Assembly: GCF_945859705.1 (NCBI RefSeq)
Contig: NC_079136.1
Location: forward strand, 83,204,867-83,268,866
Direction: 5' to 3'
Length of the DNA stretch: 64,000 bases
Source of the DNA: Episyrphus balteatus
Lineage: Eukaryota > Arthropoda > Insecta > Diptera > Syrphidae
Each line of letters begins with the position of its first letter. The stretch's first letter is position 1. The translations under genes were made by a program, and so were the position numbers. Positions 47,216 to 58,920 of this stretch are shown here, piece by piece. The notes below the pieces were generated by a model that did no database searches, was not told where the DNA came from, and saw only the letters and a list, made by a program, of their open reading frames with translations.

Positions 47216-47752
47216 TTCCGTTAAATCAGAAACCGCTGGATTGTCCAAACGGTTGTAGAAATTTTTATTGGGAATTGTTGAACCTTGAATTTTGTCTATA
47301 AAACCAACAAATTTATTAAACAATATTTTGCACACGTTTTTTTTACATGAATCGGTTTTGATGTGGCTTGACGAATAATATGCTCCAGGCATTCTTCTTG
47401 TAAGTAGGCTCTTAGGTTATTTATTTCATTCCGTAAGGAATTTGATCTAATATTTCATTAATAATTCTTTCATTTTATTAAAAGAACTTTGTAAATCTTC
47501 AATCTTTTGAACGGTAAACATTGCTACTATTATTTAAATTATTATTTCCCACCTTAATTCCCGGTAGCGTGCCTTTTATTTTGAACATTGTTGAAATTTC
47601 ATGCGTAAAAGGGCTCAAAAATCTTGTTATAAATAAAATGAATATCCTTCAAATTTCATGTCCCTATCTTTTTGTTAACCCGACACGACTTAATTTCCAA
47701 TGTTTACATACAAAATGTTCAAAATTTACAGGTACTTTTTAATTGTTAAGTA

Positions 47753-49490
47753 AATAAAATGCACGACTGGGTCACACGAACTTGCTCTTAGAGTTCAAGT
47801 TGCTTAAATTTTTAACGGCCAATTTCTTCACATAAGTCCTAAGTCAGCTTAGTACCCGGTCTAGCTAGACCAGGTCCTAGCACTAGTACTCGGTCCTAAG
47901 GAAAAGTTAGGACCTGAGCATTTCTTCACATATATAGGACCTGATCTAAATTCACAACGCAGTCCTAAGAATTAATACGTATAAAACTGATATAACTGTC
48001 ATTCTGACAATATTTTGATGTTTTAAATATTTTATTTTGATATTTCAGCAGATTAAACCAAATGAAAAATATAAAAGAAACAGTAAATTAATGAAATTAT
48101 CATTAAAATAATTTTTTTTTAATATTGTAAAGATTGAAAAAAAGGCCAACAAGAACAGAAGATAAATATCTATTAAGAATTGTCACAATCAAGAATGAAG
48201 ATAACGTCTGGATCGTATACAAAAGTGTCGGCAAGACTGGTAACTAGTTCACCAACGAATATAGATTGGCCATTGCCTGGGAAAGTCCGAAGACAAAAAA
48301 AAAAAAAAAAAAATCATTTTAAAATAAGTAATAAAAAAGACGTTAACTATGCGGATGTTTGTTCATAATGTAAATTCATATCTAAAACAAATAACGTTTT
48401 TGAAAAACTGCGGCTTTATTGTTTTGGTGGAGTTTTTTTTATAGCAGTCATAGGACGAACAGAATGAAGACAAGTTTGAGCATAATCTTCAATGCTATTT
48501 GTAAATAGAATCCTTTTGCAAATACATTTTGCGTTGGAAATTGGAAGATGGTTTTCACACGAAGATGGTTATAACGATTGGTATAATAACCAGGTACTAG
48601 TCGATTTTGAGGAGCTAGCTAGGACCAGGTACTAACTAGTACTCGGTCCTAAATTGACAGTTTTAGGACCTAGTACTTGGGTGAGGAAATGAGTTGGTAC
48701 TGATTTGAGTACTAACTTTAGGACTAGAACCTGTATTAGCGTTAGGACTCTATGAAGAAATCGGCCGTAAGACTTTTTATATAGAAATTTGGGAATTGTA
48801 GGTAGCTACTACGTATGTTGTATATTATATGTAGGTGCAAAAAAAAACATAAAATTCGTTTTTTAAAAAAATAAAACAAAATCTGAAATCAAATTGCGCT
48901 CCAAAACAAGTATGCAATTTTGATTGATATAATTATTAAGATGCATTTTTAATTTTTTGGAAAAAAAGTTTTAAAATAAAATTGGTATGCCATTTTGTAG
49001 AAATCACTAATCAACATCTAAAAAAAAAAATTGCAAAAAAAAAACAATGTCCCGTTTTCGAAAATTTTTTTAAAAACCCAAAAATTATTTTTTTCGAAAT
49101 TTTATTTTTGGCTTATATTTGAGTTATATAAGTGCTTCTTCATAAAAATTTTCGTTTCGAATAAGCCGTTTCGGAGAATATCGGATTTAAAAAAAAAAAC
49201 GGTTCTATGGCAGGTACCGTTAATGATGATTTTCAAAAATAAATTTTTTTTTTAAAGATAGACCTTGTCTTAAAACTTACATTTGAATTTTTTAAACAAA
49301 ATCGTTGGAGCCGTTTTTGAGCAATTTCAACTTTACTAAAATCGGTATATGACAAGTACCGTTATTCTTGGTGCAAAAAAATTAATTAAAAAAACCCCTC
49401 TGGAGAGTCTCCAAATAATGCTACATACACAATTTGAAGTCAATCGGTCCATCCATTTGTCTTATATAGACAGACTGACAGACTGTACCT
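47753..49490. repeat. Second copy of the CACGACTGGG interspersed repeat, split by an insertion
   Basis: 47753-47815 and 48771-49490 align with 29024-29850. The break point is exactly at the nested element 47816-48767. The 3' end is truncated in the CAGACTGACAGACTG tract. Confidence 0.75.
47816..48767. mobile_element. 952-bp element with CGGCC ends and TAA target duplication
   Basis: Left end CGGCCAATTTCTTCACATA and right end complementary to CGGCCGATTTCTTCATAGAG. TAA flanks both sides (47813-47815, 48768-48770). The empty site AAATTTTTAAGACTTTTTAT is present at about 29079, so the boundaries are exact. Both subterminal regions are full of palindromic TAGTACTCGGTCCTAA / GGTCCTAG motifs, which may be transposase binding sites. 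One short ORF (48180-48368) has no recognised domain. Confidence 0.88.
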
Positions 49491-49985
49491 AGGTAAAATG
49501 TTTTTTATTTTCTTAGATGAGACTTAGCGAGCATATGTATGTCGTTTTCGATTGACAATTATATGGTTTCGATCGACTGTCCAGAAGCGTCCGGAAGCAA
49601 TCACAAGCCCTCTTAAAGTGTTTTATTTGCACTAATACGACAGATAGAACGCTTTGTATATACGAGTAATCGCACACTAGAACGATTAGGTATTTGCCAA
49701 TACAAAAGTTTGAATGATCGAGAAAAAAGTTTGTTTTGCTACACAATTGCCTTCAAACAAAAGAAATTCTTACCGAGCAGACTACCAATGCAGTCGGCTG
49801 CCTATGCGAACACTAGGAGTCCAACCCGACTAATTTATCGGCCGATAGAGATTCTGTAGTCTGCAGGGGCTCTAAAATAAACAAGCAAACAAAAATAAGC
49901 ACTACAATTTTTAAGGCATTTAAAGAAAACAAGGGTTCAAACAAATGAAGAGAGAGGTGTGCGTTAATTTTGATTTTCTAATCAT

Positions 49986-49991
49986 TTTATT
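49986..49991 (-). terminator. Polyadenylation signal AATAAA of the SdhC paralogue
   Basis: AATAAA on the minus strand 13-18 nt after the stop codon. This would make a very short 3' UTR; other signals further on are possible. Confidence 0.4.
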
Positions 49992-50003
49992 TTAATATTT
50001 TCT

Positions 50004-50618
50004 TCAAAGAAGAGCTAGAAAAGCTGATAATATAAAAGATGAACAAAGAGCAGCATACCCAGTAGTATATACACCTTTGATAGTCAGGCATTTTCCCATA
50101 TCCCATATGAGATGTCGAATTCCAAGACAAGTATGAAAAGCAAGAGGATAAACCAACAAAAATTTGATTCCGATTAGAGTGGGTTCACTTAACTCGAGTC
50201 CTTCAACCATTGTGATGAAATCAGAAAAGTCATGTTGACCAAATAATGCGTTGAAACCGAATAAAGTGGTGTATCCTACTAATGCAAGTCCACTCAATCT
50301 ATGCGAAAGTGAAAGGACAGTTGTCAACTGTGGCTGATATACTCCAAAATCAGGCGAATTGGGTAGCTTTCTGCGTTTGGCTTTGTCATCGATGGTTTCG
50401 TATCGTTGAATGTAAGGGTTTATTTTCATTTGAACGTTTCGTGTTTGAAGAATCCTTCCAGACTTTTGAAGGACGTGTGACAAAATAAAGCTGTTTGTGA
50501 GTTTGGCCCTGTTAATAAAGATTGTTTGTGACAAAATAAAGCTGTTTGTGAGTTTGGCCCTGTTAATAAAGATTGTTTATTTAAATTCTACAACCAAATT
50601 ACAAATACATACTTACAT
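50004..50618 (-). CDS. SdhCL: SdhC paralogue (SdhC-like cytochrome b560 subunit)
   Basis: Exon 2 (50559-50004) encodes an SdhC-family protein. Exon 1 contributes only AT (50618-50617) before GTAAGTATG; joining to CAG|GGCC at 50560/50559 gives ACC ATG GCC, a strong start context, and 185 aa. Using the duplicated acceptor at 50509/50508 gives 168 aa, matching SdhC. Preserved are QLTTVLSLSHRLSGLAL and FHTCLGIRHLIWDMGK, and three membrane helices. Changed relative to SdhC is SPHLTIYRPQ to SPDFGVYQPQ. The N-terminus is basic and likely a mitochondrial presequence. Drosophila has a similar second SdhC gene, reported as male-biased. No frameshift is seen, so it is probably functional. There is no in-frame ATG upstream without splicing. 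Confidence 0.88.
50476..50577. repeat. 51-bp perfect tandem duplication at the SdhCL 5' end
   Basis: Copies 50476-50526 and 50527-50577 are identical (TGTGACAAAATAAAGCTG ... AATAAAGATTGTT). Each contains, on the minus strand, TCTTTATTAACAG|GGCC, a usable 3' splice site. 51 is divisible by 3, so either acceptor keeps the frame. Confidence 0.95.
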
Positions 50619-50619
50619 G

Positions 50620-51820
50620 GTTATTTTGTTTAATCGTTTATAGATGAGAATACATAAGAATCGAATTTTTTTTAAAGATAAGCCTACTTGGGACTATAAG
50701 TTATTAAAAAATGTTTGTAAAGTGAGTATTCGAATTTGTTTCTAATTTTGTATTAAAAAATCGAAAGTGTGTGAGTATTTAAACGATAGTTTGAGAGTAA
50801 CAAGAGGAAAACAAAATAGATGTTTGGTTAATCTCAAGGTTGGATAAAAAAATTATACGACATCGAGATTAGAATCAACGTTTTGACTCATTTCGTTAAC
50901 CGTAATCCTTGCTAAGTGGTCAGTCTTTCAGTGAGAGATTAAATTTAAATTCAATTTAAGATATGAAAATTGTGTGTATATACTAGTACACATACACAAG
51001 ACATTGATTCAAAAATTAAATTCACGTACACTATGGTGTATGAGTAATATTTTTTTTAGCAAACTTTTATATGTAGGCATATCTTCTTACTTACAACTTA
51101 AAATCAACGAAAATCACGTTGATTCAACTATTTTTCGGAATGATTTTGCGTTGAAGACGAAAATTTAAAAATCAAAGTATAGAATATCGTTAGTTTAAAG
51201 TTGTTTGCCGTTATAAAACATCGTTAAATTAAAGTTGTTTCAACTTTAAAAAAAAGCATGAATTTACAACTCTTGGATCTCTAGGCGAATACTTTACCAA
51301 CGTGCTATCTTACTGTTGGAAATTAGGTTAATAAAATGCAACAAAAGCTAAGGTCCGAAAGAAATTAAAACAATTTTTACGTTGATTTAATTTTTTTAAA
51401 GATGTTTCATGTTAGTTTTTTCAACATTAAATGTTCGATCTCATCTTTTTGCAAACGACCCATTATGTCGAACCTTTGTTGCATTTGCATATAGACCTTT
51501 TGCTTTCGCAAACAGAAATTGAAGGAAGGAAACTATCCCAAATAGACCTAGAGCCTTTATGAATTTTAGGGTGAGAGTGATAGTATATAACACGCGTAAT
51601 TTTTTTTTGGGAGAACTTTTAATATTGCAGTGTAAAAGGCAAATAGTAAAGAAAAAGATTAGTAGTGAATCATTAAATTTTATTATAGAAAAATATCTTT
51701 TGGCATTTTCATCTTCGGCTTTTATTTTTTGTACTTAAGGCCATTGCCTCTAGCGTCTTAAAATATTGACACTTTTTTCAAAATGCTTATGAGTTGGAGC
51801 AGACGAAATTAGAACCCGAA
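50620..51820. other. 5' flank of the SdhC paralogue and AT-rich intergenic DNA
   Basis: Holds the promoter of the 50618 gene. A block of AAATCAACGAAAATCACGTT and GATTTTGCGTTGAAGACGAA at about 51100-51160 has a relative at about 54815-54900, so at least part is repetitive. No gene. Confidence 0.4.
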
Positions 51821-51828
51821 TGTAAAAG

Positions 51829-51962
51829 CACTAAGGCCCAATGTATTCTCTCTCCATTGTATTAAAATTTGCCATTAAGCATTGAAAATCTGTCAAATCA
51901 AATCAAAAATTTAAGTGGCGACTTTTAATATAATGGATAGTGAATAAATAGGGCCTAAGACC
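51829..51962. mobile_element. Small MITE, AGGCCCAATGTATTC ends
   Basis: AAGGCCCAATGTATTCTCTC and ACCAATTG-like inner arms are mirrored by ATAATGGATAGTGAATAAAT and AGGGCCT. A related piece (AAAATCTGTCAAATC, TTGGCGACTTTAAATTTAAT, GAATAAATAAGGGCC) lies at about 27870-27965. Confidence 0.5.
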
Positions 51963-54900
51963 CTCAATGTTAAAGTCGATTTCGAAATCTGTCCTCTTAA
52001 CCAACTAACTTCAATATTTTACAATACTTTGAATTTATGACTGAATCTTTTAACTCAGCGTTATTTCAATTTTTTGTACCGATCCATTAAAAAGCTTAAC
52101 TAAGAACTCGTCACGAAGAAGACGCAACAGTTTTATTACACATATAAATAAAAAATTCCAGTCAAGTTTTCTGCTTTTAGTATATATTCCCTTCTATACT
52201 AAATATATTAAGGGCCAATATACTTCAAGGAAAAAACAAAAAAAAAAAAGGACATCAACTCTAAGGTCGATGGGTTATTGAAGCATATAAAAAGAACCAT
52301 TTGATTTCAACTTTCTTCCCAACATAAGGTCAAATTAAAACTTCAGATGAACATTTATAGAAAACCATCTCTCCCATTATGTTAACGACAAACATTATTT
52401 TCGTTTCCATGACCATTATGATGAACAAAAAAAAAAAAAAAAAATCAAACATCCTTGTAATATCCGCAAATTGCCATCCAATGGTGTTTTTCGAAATTCC
52501 TTCGTTCTCTCTGCACCTTGGCAGAGCCCCATTAGTTAAGTGGAGAGAGCTCTACCTACCCCATTTCTCCTTTTTCTTTCATCATACAAACTCCAACTCC
52601 CCGCTTTCTCCTTGACCATTTTCTAAGAAAACTTTTGAAAGCACTTAAGGGTCATATAAAGTTAAGACTGTGATTACAGGCTAAACTTAAGCACTTTAGT
52701 AGACCTACATCAGACCACATTCTTGACTCTGTCTTTCATTGCTGCTTCCTTTATCCAGTCGCATATTTCTGTGTTATACCTACGGAAAAGACAAAAAAGG
52801 AAAGGCCAATTAAAGTTGAAGACAATGCCAGAATCAAGGTAATTACTTATAATAAAACAGTAAAGTGCCTACTGTGGTGTTATTAAAAGGATGAGCTAAA
52901 GGACTCTTCTCGTCCAAGAAACGAAAAGGCAAAGGCAAGAACCCAACAACCAACGACGACGATGTCGACGAAATGAACAAACCACAGACTATGAGCAATA
53001 ATGTGATAACAATAAACGATTGTATAAGTGCAGGCGCAGGACGAATAAATGGATGGAAATGGTAGAAGGCGTGTTAAGGGTGCAAGTCTGTTAATTGTGG
53101 TTTCCACTGGTTGATGAGCATACCCTCTACTCCTATGTTAGGTTATGAGCGAATATAATAACCCACTTTACAACTTTTTCGTTCCTTTTTGTTTTCATGG
53201 CGATGCCTCTTCATATTTGTGTTAGATGAGCATACTTATCAGTGTTACCCTTCATTAGGTACGTGTAATTTTATATAAGACATAAGGTAAAGACGAACGC
53301 AAAAACCATCATCATCGGGGCTTTTAGAGAAGAGTTGTAAAATTGGTCATAACTTTGGCAAATGGCTAATAAACGATATTATCGACACTTATTTCCTAAT
53401 GATTTAATGAGCACAAAAATTATTGTCAATAAACGAACTTTAGGGTGTAATTGTTGAATGCTTTTAAATCATTAAAGGATGGATAAAGATAGTGTTATAA
53501 TAATATTTTACTGAATTAGATTATAAACAATAACCAAAAAAAAAAAGTTTGTTCTTTGTCATAAATTAATCCCAGACTTGTAAAAAAAAAAGCTTTAGAA
53601 ATTTTGTAGAGATGCTGCAATGTAACATGGTTTGATTTATTTGAAATTTCTGCAATCCTTCATTTGGGATTGGCGTCATACATTTTCATTTCACATAACT
53701 CTTGAACTTTCTAATTACATTCAGTGGTTTTCAAAGCTTGTTATGTATAAAGTATAACAAGAAGCTCCAAAACATTTTGTCAGCAAGTTTATTCTAAAAG
53801 CCTTTAAATGCACCGTTTTAAAGGGTAGTTTACAGTTTAAGTGCTTCTTGAGCCCGAAGTCCTGCGGCAGGGAGAACCTATATATTTAAAATAATTAGTG
53901 TTGTTGTAGTTTTCAGCCACTTTTTGTTCACTTTTACGCCATTATTCAGCATTAAATGCTGTACTAGAATGTAAGCTCATTCCAAGTAATTGCTGTGATT
54001 TAAGTCTCTCACGTCCCCTCCATCATCATAGTTCATTTATGTTGTCGTTGTCGTCGGGGGCTTTTCGTTTCCATCACAATTATTGCTGACAACATTTGTG
54101 ACGCTCACACTCCTTGTTGAAAACATTAATGTCTGCAGCTGATATCCTGTCAGCAGGGATCAGATTTTCGTTACATTATTGTGTTCTTATTATTAGTTTG
54201 AGTATATCTATGAAGAAGGAGTTACCTACTGATTTGATTTCTATAGTTTTGATGGGCTTAGATACATTTTATGGAGTAAATTATACATAAGTAGGTATAT
54301 GAATTTAAAGTCATTACTGTTTGTTTACCTTGCCAAAGCTTGAAACCAATTAAAATAGTGAGTGAGTGATTGTGGTTAAAATTAAGAGCTCTGACAGACT
54401 TGTGTTTGCATTTCTCGGAAGTGATAAATCACGATTTCGAAATAATGTATTTTATAATGCAGTCTGTGGCAAGACTTCATAAATCAAATTTTAGAAAAAA
54501 GAACATATAATGTTTCATTGTAGCTTGTTAGTGCAACTTCACCTGTTGCTGCCAGATGAACCTTGCAAAACATCGTTTAAGGGTTGCAGGAAGAAGTTCA
54601 ACAGATTAAAAAAAACTTGTCCCCAGTTAATGCTATTGATGGCATTATTTTGTATATACAATACATATAATTCAATAATTATAAATATATAGAAGTGGCA
54701 CTTGGAAAGAAAATCCGCTATAAATTGGGTTTAGCTCTACAGTCGCTTAACATGATAATCGACAGTCGAATAATCCTTGAAAAACCCCTACACTGAGGAA
54801 AAAGAAAATAAAACAACGTAAAATCATTGAAAACCACATTGATTTAACTATATTTCGGAATGGTTTTGCGTTGAAGATGAACATTTTAAAATCAACGTGG

Positions 54901-55080
54901 AAAATAGGTTAATTTTTGATGGTTTCGTATCTAAGTCACATAAATCAAAGTACTTCATCTTTAAAACAACACGTTTCAACTTCAATTTAATTTCTTCCTC
55001 AGTGTATTTTTGATATTTATGTTTTGTTTTGGTAAGGTTTATACTACTTATTTATTTTTTTGTTTTTATAAAATATATCA
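51963..55080. other. Repeat-poor noncoding region
   Basis: About 3.1 kb without long ORFs and, unlike the rest of the window, almost free of inverted repeats apart from the 54815-54900 block. Parts (52700-53350, 53950-54200) have moderate GC and non-repetitive sequence such as TTGTCGTTGTCGTCGGGGGC. It may be an intron or regulatory DNA of a gene outside the window. No exon recognised. Confidence 0.35.
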
Positions 55081-55081
55081 A

Positions 55082-57200
55082 ATAAAATGCACGATTGGGT
55101 TGCACGAACTTGCTCTTGCAGTTCAAAACAACTTTTATATTATTTTACTTGTAGATTATTAGAACCTTCTCTATAAATTTTAAATAAATTTTGGTTGACA
55201 TGCGGGAAGAGCCAACATGGAGGACAAATTTTTGGTTTTTGACTTTTTTGAGAAAAACTAAATATGCAAGGTTTTAGCAAAATCCTTAGAGCCATTTCTG
55301 AGAAATTTGCAATTACTTGAAAGTTTTGTATGGGTGATACATGTTTTAAGCGAGATATAAAAAAAGCAAATCGAAAACTGAAGAAAATCGGATAGATGCA
55401 CAGACCGACGGCGACGACGCACAGTGGGATGACTCATGGTAATAATTAAAAAATACAACTATTTTAGCGGTTCTTGAAATTAATTGGTAAGTGATCCCAA
55501 ATATATGAAAGCTCAAAATGCAATAAAATTGTTTGCATTTATTTATTAGTCCATAAGTTATAAACACGTGAAGATAGCCTTTTTCCGTTTTTTTTTATAA
55601 AGAGCTTTAAGGTGTTTTTGTTTCAGCTAATTGTTGTGCAAATATATTTCTCCTGTGAAAATTAGATTAATAATTGAGTATATTAATAGTCAAGGTATTT
55701 TAATTAAAATAGTTTGTTCGTGTGTCTTTTTTTTAAATTGTGATTTTAAATGTGTTAGTGCAATATGAGGAAAAAAAAAGTATTTTCAAATTTTAAGTCG
55801 AGTTTTCAAAATATGGTCAAATATGGTTGTTGGGTTTTTTTTTAGTTTTATAATAAGCAATGTGTCTATAAACCGAATCAAGAGAAAAATCTTGCGCAAG
55901 TTTGCGCCATTTTAAGTAAATTGACATTTTTAGGTTCAACTGCGTACATAAAAAATGGTGACTTATTCACAATATGGCTCGATTGTGGAAATTTCAAACT
56001 TTTTTAACAAAATTAAGCAGTTAATTGGATTGGAAGAGCTAATGGAGGAAAAATGCGAAATTTAAAGAAAGAAGGAGAGCTTTATGGAGGGTAACCAATA
56101 ATGGTTTCACTTTTATTTTTTTGGCAAGTTCGTAGACCAGAACATAAGCTTCTGTTTGATGAAAGAAAAAAATGGGACCTCTGGTGGACATACCCAAACC
56201 TGTTTATGGCACAACAAATGATGTCAATACTAGTCGACGTTCTTTTTCGAATCCAAAGTTGAGTTCCGAAATATCCCGTATAGATCTCTTCTTTAAATTT
56301 GCATTAATTTTGACAACACTCGTTGCTGGTCGAGAAATAAATATGGACAGTGTCCATTTGACACGTTTGAAGAACTAATTCTTGGAACAAAAAATCTTTA
56401 TCTTTCGAAGTACACCTGTTACTGTATGCCTAGCAGTGTATATAAACTTTTACTCCATGCAAAAAACCTAATAAGGTTTTTTGATTTACCTATACCTAGG
56501 TGTTCTTTGATAGAAGCGTTGTTGGAAGCAAGGTACAAAAAAATATGGAAAGCTAGTTTGGATCATACTCAAAAGAGTTCGATGTTGAATTCAATTACCG
56601 ACTTGATTAATCATTTGCTTATTACGTCAGATCCTTAAATTTAAAGCATCAGATCTAATGCTGAATTTCAATCCTCAAAAAGTGACCCAAATATAAATTT
56701 TACTTGGTTAACAATAGTTAAATTGCAGAATTACTCATGGAGTTAGATCTAAGTAATATGCATAATTCTTCCGAAAGTGATGGTGATTACTTTATGTATA
56801 GAAGTATAAATTTGTTTAACTATTTATTTAGCTTTTAAAATAATGTAATCTAGATAGCAAAACATAAGCAAACAATTATAAATAAAAATTAAAATAAAAA
56901 CAAGTTCGCTGCTCAGCTCTTTAAAAAAAAATATCCTAGATTTATATGTTTTAGTGTATCAATTTCTTTGTTTTTAGGTTGCAATCATAGATATAAGTGC
57001 TAAAATACTATTTCAAGCATATTTGACTGAATTTCTTATTTTATTCCCAAGATATTAATTTTGCCATTTTTCCCATACACTCGTTCCACTGTGCGACGGA
57101 CGGAATTACGAGACCCACTTTTTCGTAGTTCTCCATCATCATAATACTGATTTTGATTAAAACCTCGAAATTTTTTTTGACACGAAACCAATACTTAACC
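55082..57200. repeat. Diverged third copy of the CACGACTGGG repeat with inserted material
   Basis: Head AATAAAATGCACGATTGGGT at 55082 and tail GACGGACGGAATTACGAGAC, CCACTTTTTCG at about 57090-57125 match the ends of the 29024-29960 copy. The distance is twice as long because other material, including the relic at 56100-56640, has been inserted. Middle parts are strongly diverged. Confidence 0.5.
56140..56638 (+). pseudogene. Relic of a transposon-derived protein, C-terminal part
   Basis: Readable pieces in changing frames: IPKPVYGTTNDVNTSRRSFS and NPKLSSEISRIDLFFKFALI (56200-56310), then YTCYCMPSSVYKLLLHAKNL and SLIEALLEARYKKI, ending LNSITDLINHLLITSDP (56410-56638). The order PGxGxTNDGNTxRxFF - MPxSVHKLLLHG - LLISSDP occurs in a widespread insect protein usually found with transposable elements; I know it by pattern, not by name. 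A frameshift lies at about 56370. Non-functional. Confidence 0.5.
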
Positions 57201-57204
57201 AGTA

Positions 57205-58600
57205 AAAATATGTAAGTAGAATGAACGAGGCTGGAGAATTGTTTTTAAATTTTTGATTATTATTTGAAAGGATTTTGTTTTCCTGTTTTTTTTTTTAAGT
57301 GCAAGTGTTTTGTTTAATTTCGATTAGGGTGTGTTATCACCCAGGCCAAAGTTGTAATTCACATTAATAACACTTTTCCCCGTGCACTGTGGCGTATACG
57401 TACTATTTTTTTATTAGCTTTTTTAAGCTGCATATATGCAAGAGGAGAGGAAATAAAAGGACTTGCAACTTGTAACAAAACACCTTTGTAAATAAAATGC
57501 AACACCTGTGAAATTCAGTGAAAGTATTCCAAATGAAACAAATCAAATAAGTCCTGTCAAATATGGATTCAACTAATTGGTACTAATAATCTAATAGTTT
57601 CGTAAATGCTTTGCTTTCACAATCCATAGATTATTTCAAAATTAAAAAAAAATCTCATAAGCACAAGTCACGATTTTCAAGGTCCAACTGAGAGTTGCAG
57701 GTTTATAAAATAATTTTGCGTGTTTTAGGAATGCAATATTCAAATTCAAGGTACTTTAATAGCAAATCCACCGAAAACGTAGAGACCGAAAACAAGACGA
57801 ACCGACAACCATACATCGAAATGTATGGCCCCTTTTTTAATGTTTCCTCGTATGTTATCAGCATAACAGTAAAATTATCACCGAAAACCCATTAGATGCA
57901 ATATGACACACTGATTTAAAAGTTAAAAAATAAATCTTCCTAAACACCGTCATATCATCGAAAATTGATTGTTATTCAAGTGGATAATAACTTTTTCCTT
58001 GATATCCTATCTTTAGATCGGAATAAAAATAATTTTTGTTTAAACCTCAAAACCAACTTTTGTGGTTTGGTTAACCAAATTAAATGTATACAAATATTAC
58101 ACATAAACATATCTACACAATTTGGTTTTAAGTATTATAATTTAATAAATTTTTCAAATTGTTATAAAATTCAATTTGTTTCCAATATTTTTGAATTTTA
58201 TGGTCAAATAGTTATAATAACAAATCAATTTCAATTTAAAAAAAAAATATATATTCTACTCAATATGATAGCCCTTTTCTTGAAAAATACTATATATCTC
58301 AAGAAAATGCAATTAAAATGTTCACTTGAAAAGTTATAATATCAGACAGAGTAACCAATAAATGAAGTATATCTTTTCAGTTATGTAAAGGCCTCTTAAA
58401 TCCAGAAATTTCAATTCAAAATATTTGAAACAAAGCAAATTCAATATCAACATTCTATAATAACATTCAATGTGTAACCAATACATAGGTACATGGATAT
58501 ATGTATCTGCATACGCAGAGTACGTAATTAAAATTTATGCTATGAATAATAGGGAACCCCAAAAGGACCGGATTTGTTAATACATTCCTTTTTACAACAA
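57205..58600. other. AT-rich region, no gene recognised
   Basis: The longest reading frame (57965-58339) has the composition of random AT-rich DNA (Asn/Lys/Ile/Phe) and no domain. No clear repeat ends were seen. Confidence 0.35.
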
Positions 58601-58689
58601 CTAATGCAAAATAATTTATTAAACATATTGTGTCCAAAAACTAAGACCATTTTTTCATTTTTTCATTTTTTGTTTTTTGATTTGTTTAA

Positions 58690-58920
58690 ATAGACAACTG
58701 AGCCAAAATGTCAATTGTGTTTGAGCTACGTTAGACGATTATTTCTGAACTTGTTAAGCAAGGAAGTTAAAAACTTTTATACATAAGTTTATAATATAAT
58801 AAATGAATACATTTCCGCTACGAGAATGGTTAGAATGTTTGTTTTAAAAAAATCATCGAGATCGACCCCAAGATGAGGAGCGCTAGACGACTATCATATA
58901 CCACTGATGTAATTCACGCT
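58690..58920 (+). pseudogene. Degraded Tc1/mariner-like transposase N-terminus
   Basis: SIVFELR, then after a stop TIISELVKQGS, and later KKIIEIDPKMRSARRLS resemble the start of Tc1-like transposases (helix-turn-helix regions), with several stops. Very weak: only short motifs remain. Confidence 0.25.

Noticed and set aside
50004..50534. A 176-aa start at 50534
   Set aside because: The codon there is TTG. A fly gene would use ATG, and the split AT|G start supplies one in frame.
50004..50618. SdhC paralogue as a retrocopy
   Set aside because: The coding part looks intronless, but the shared intron within the start codon argues for DNA duplication.
57965..58339. 124-aa ORF rich in Asn, Ile, Phe and Lys
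   Set aside because: Composition is that of random AT-rich DNA; no domain, no neighbours.
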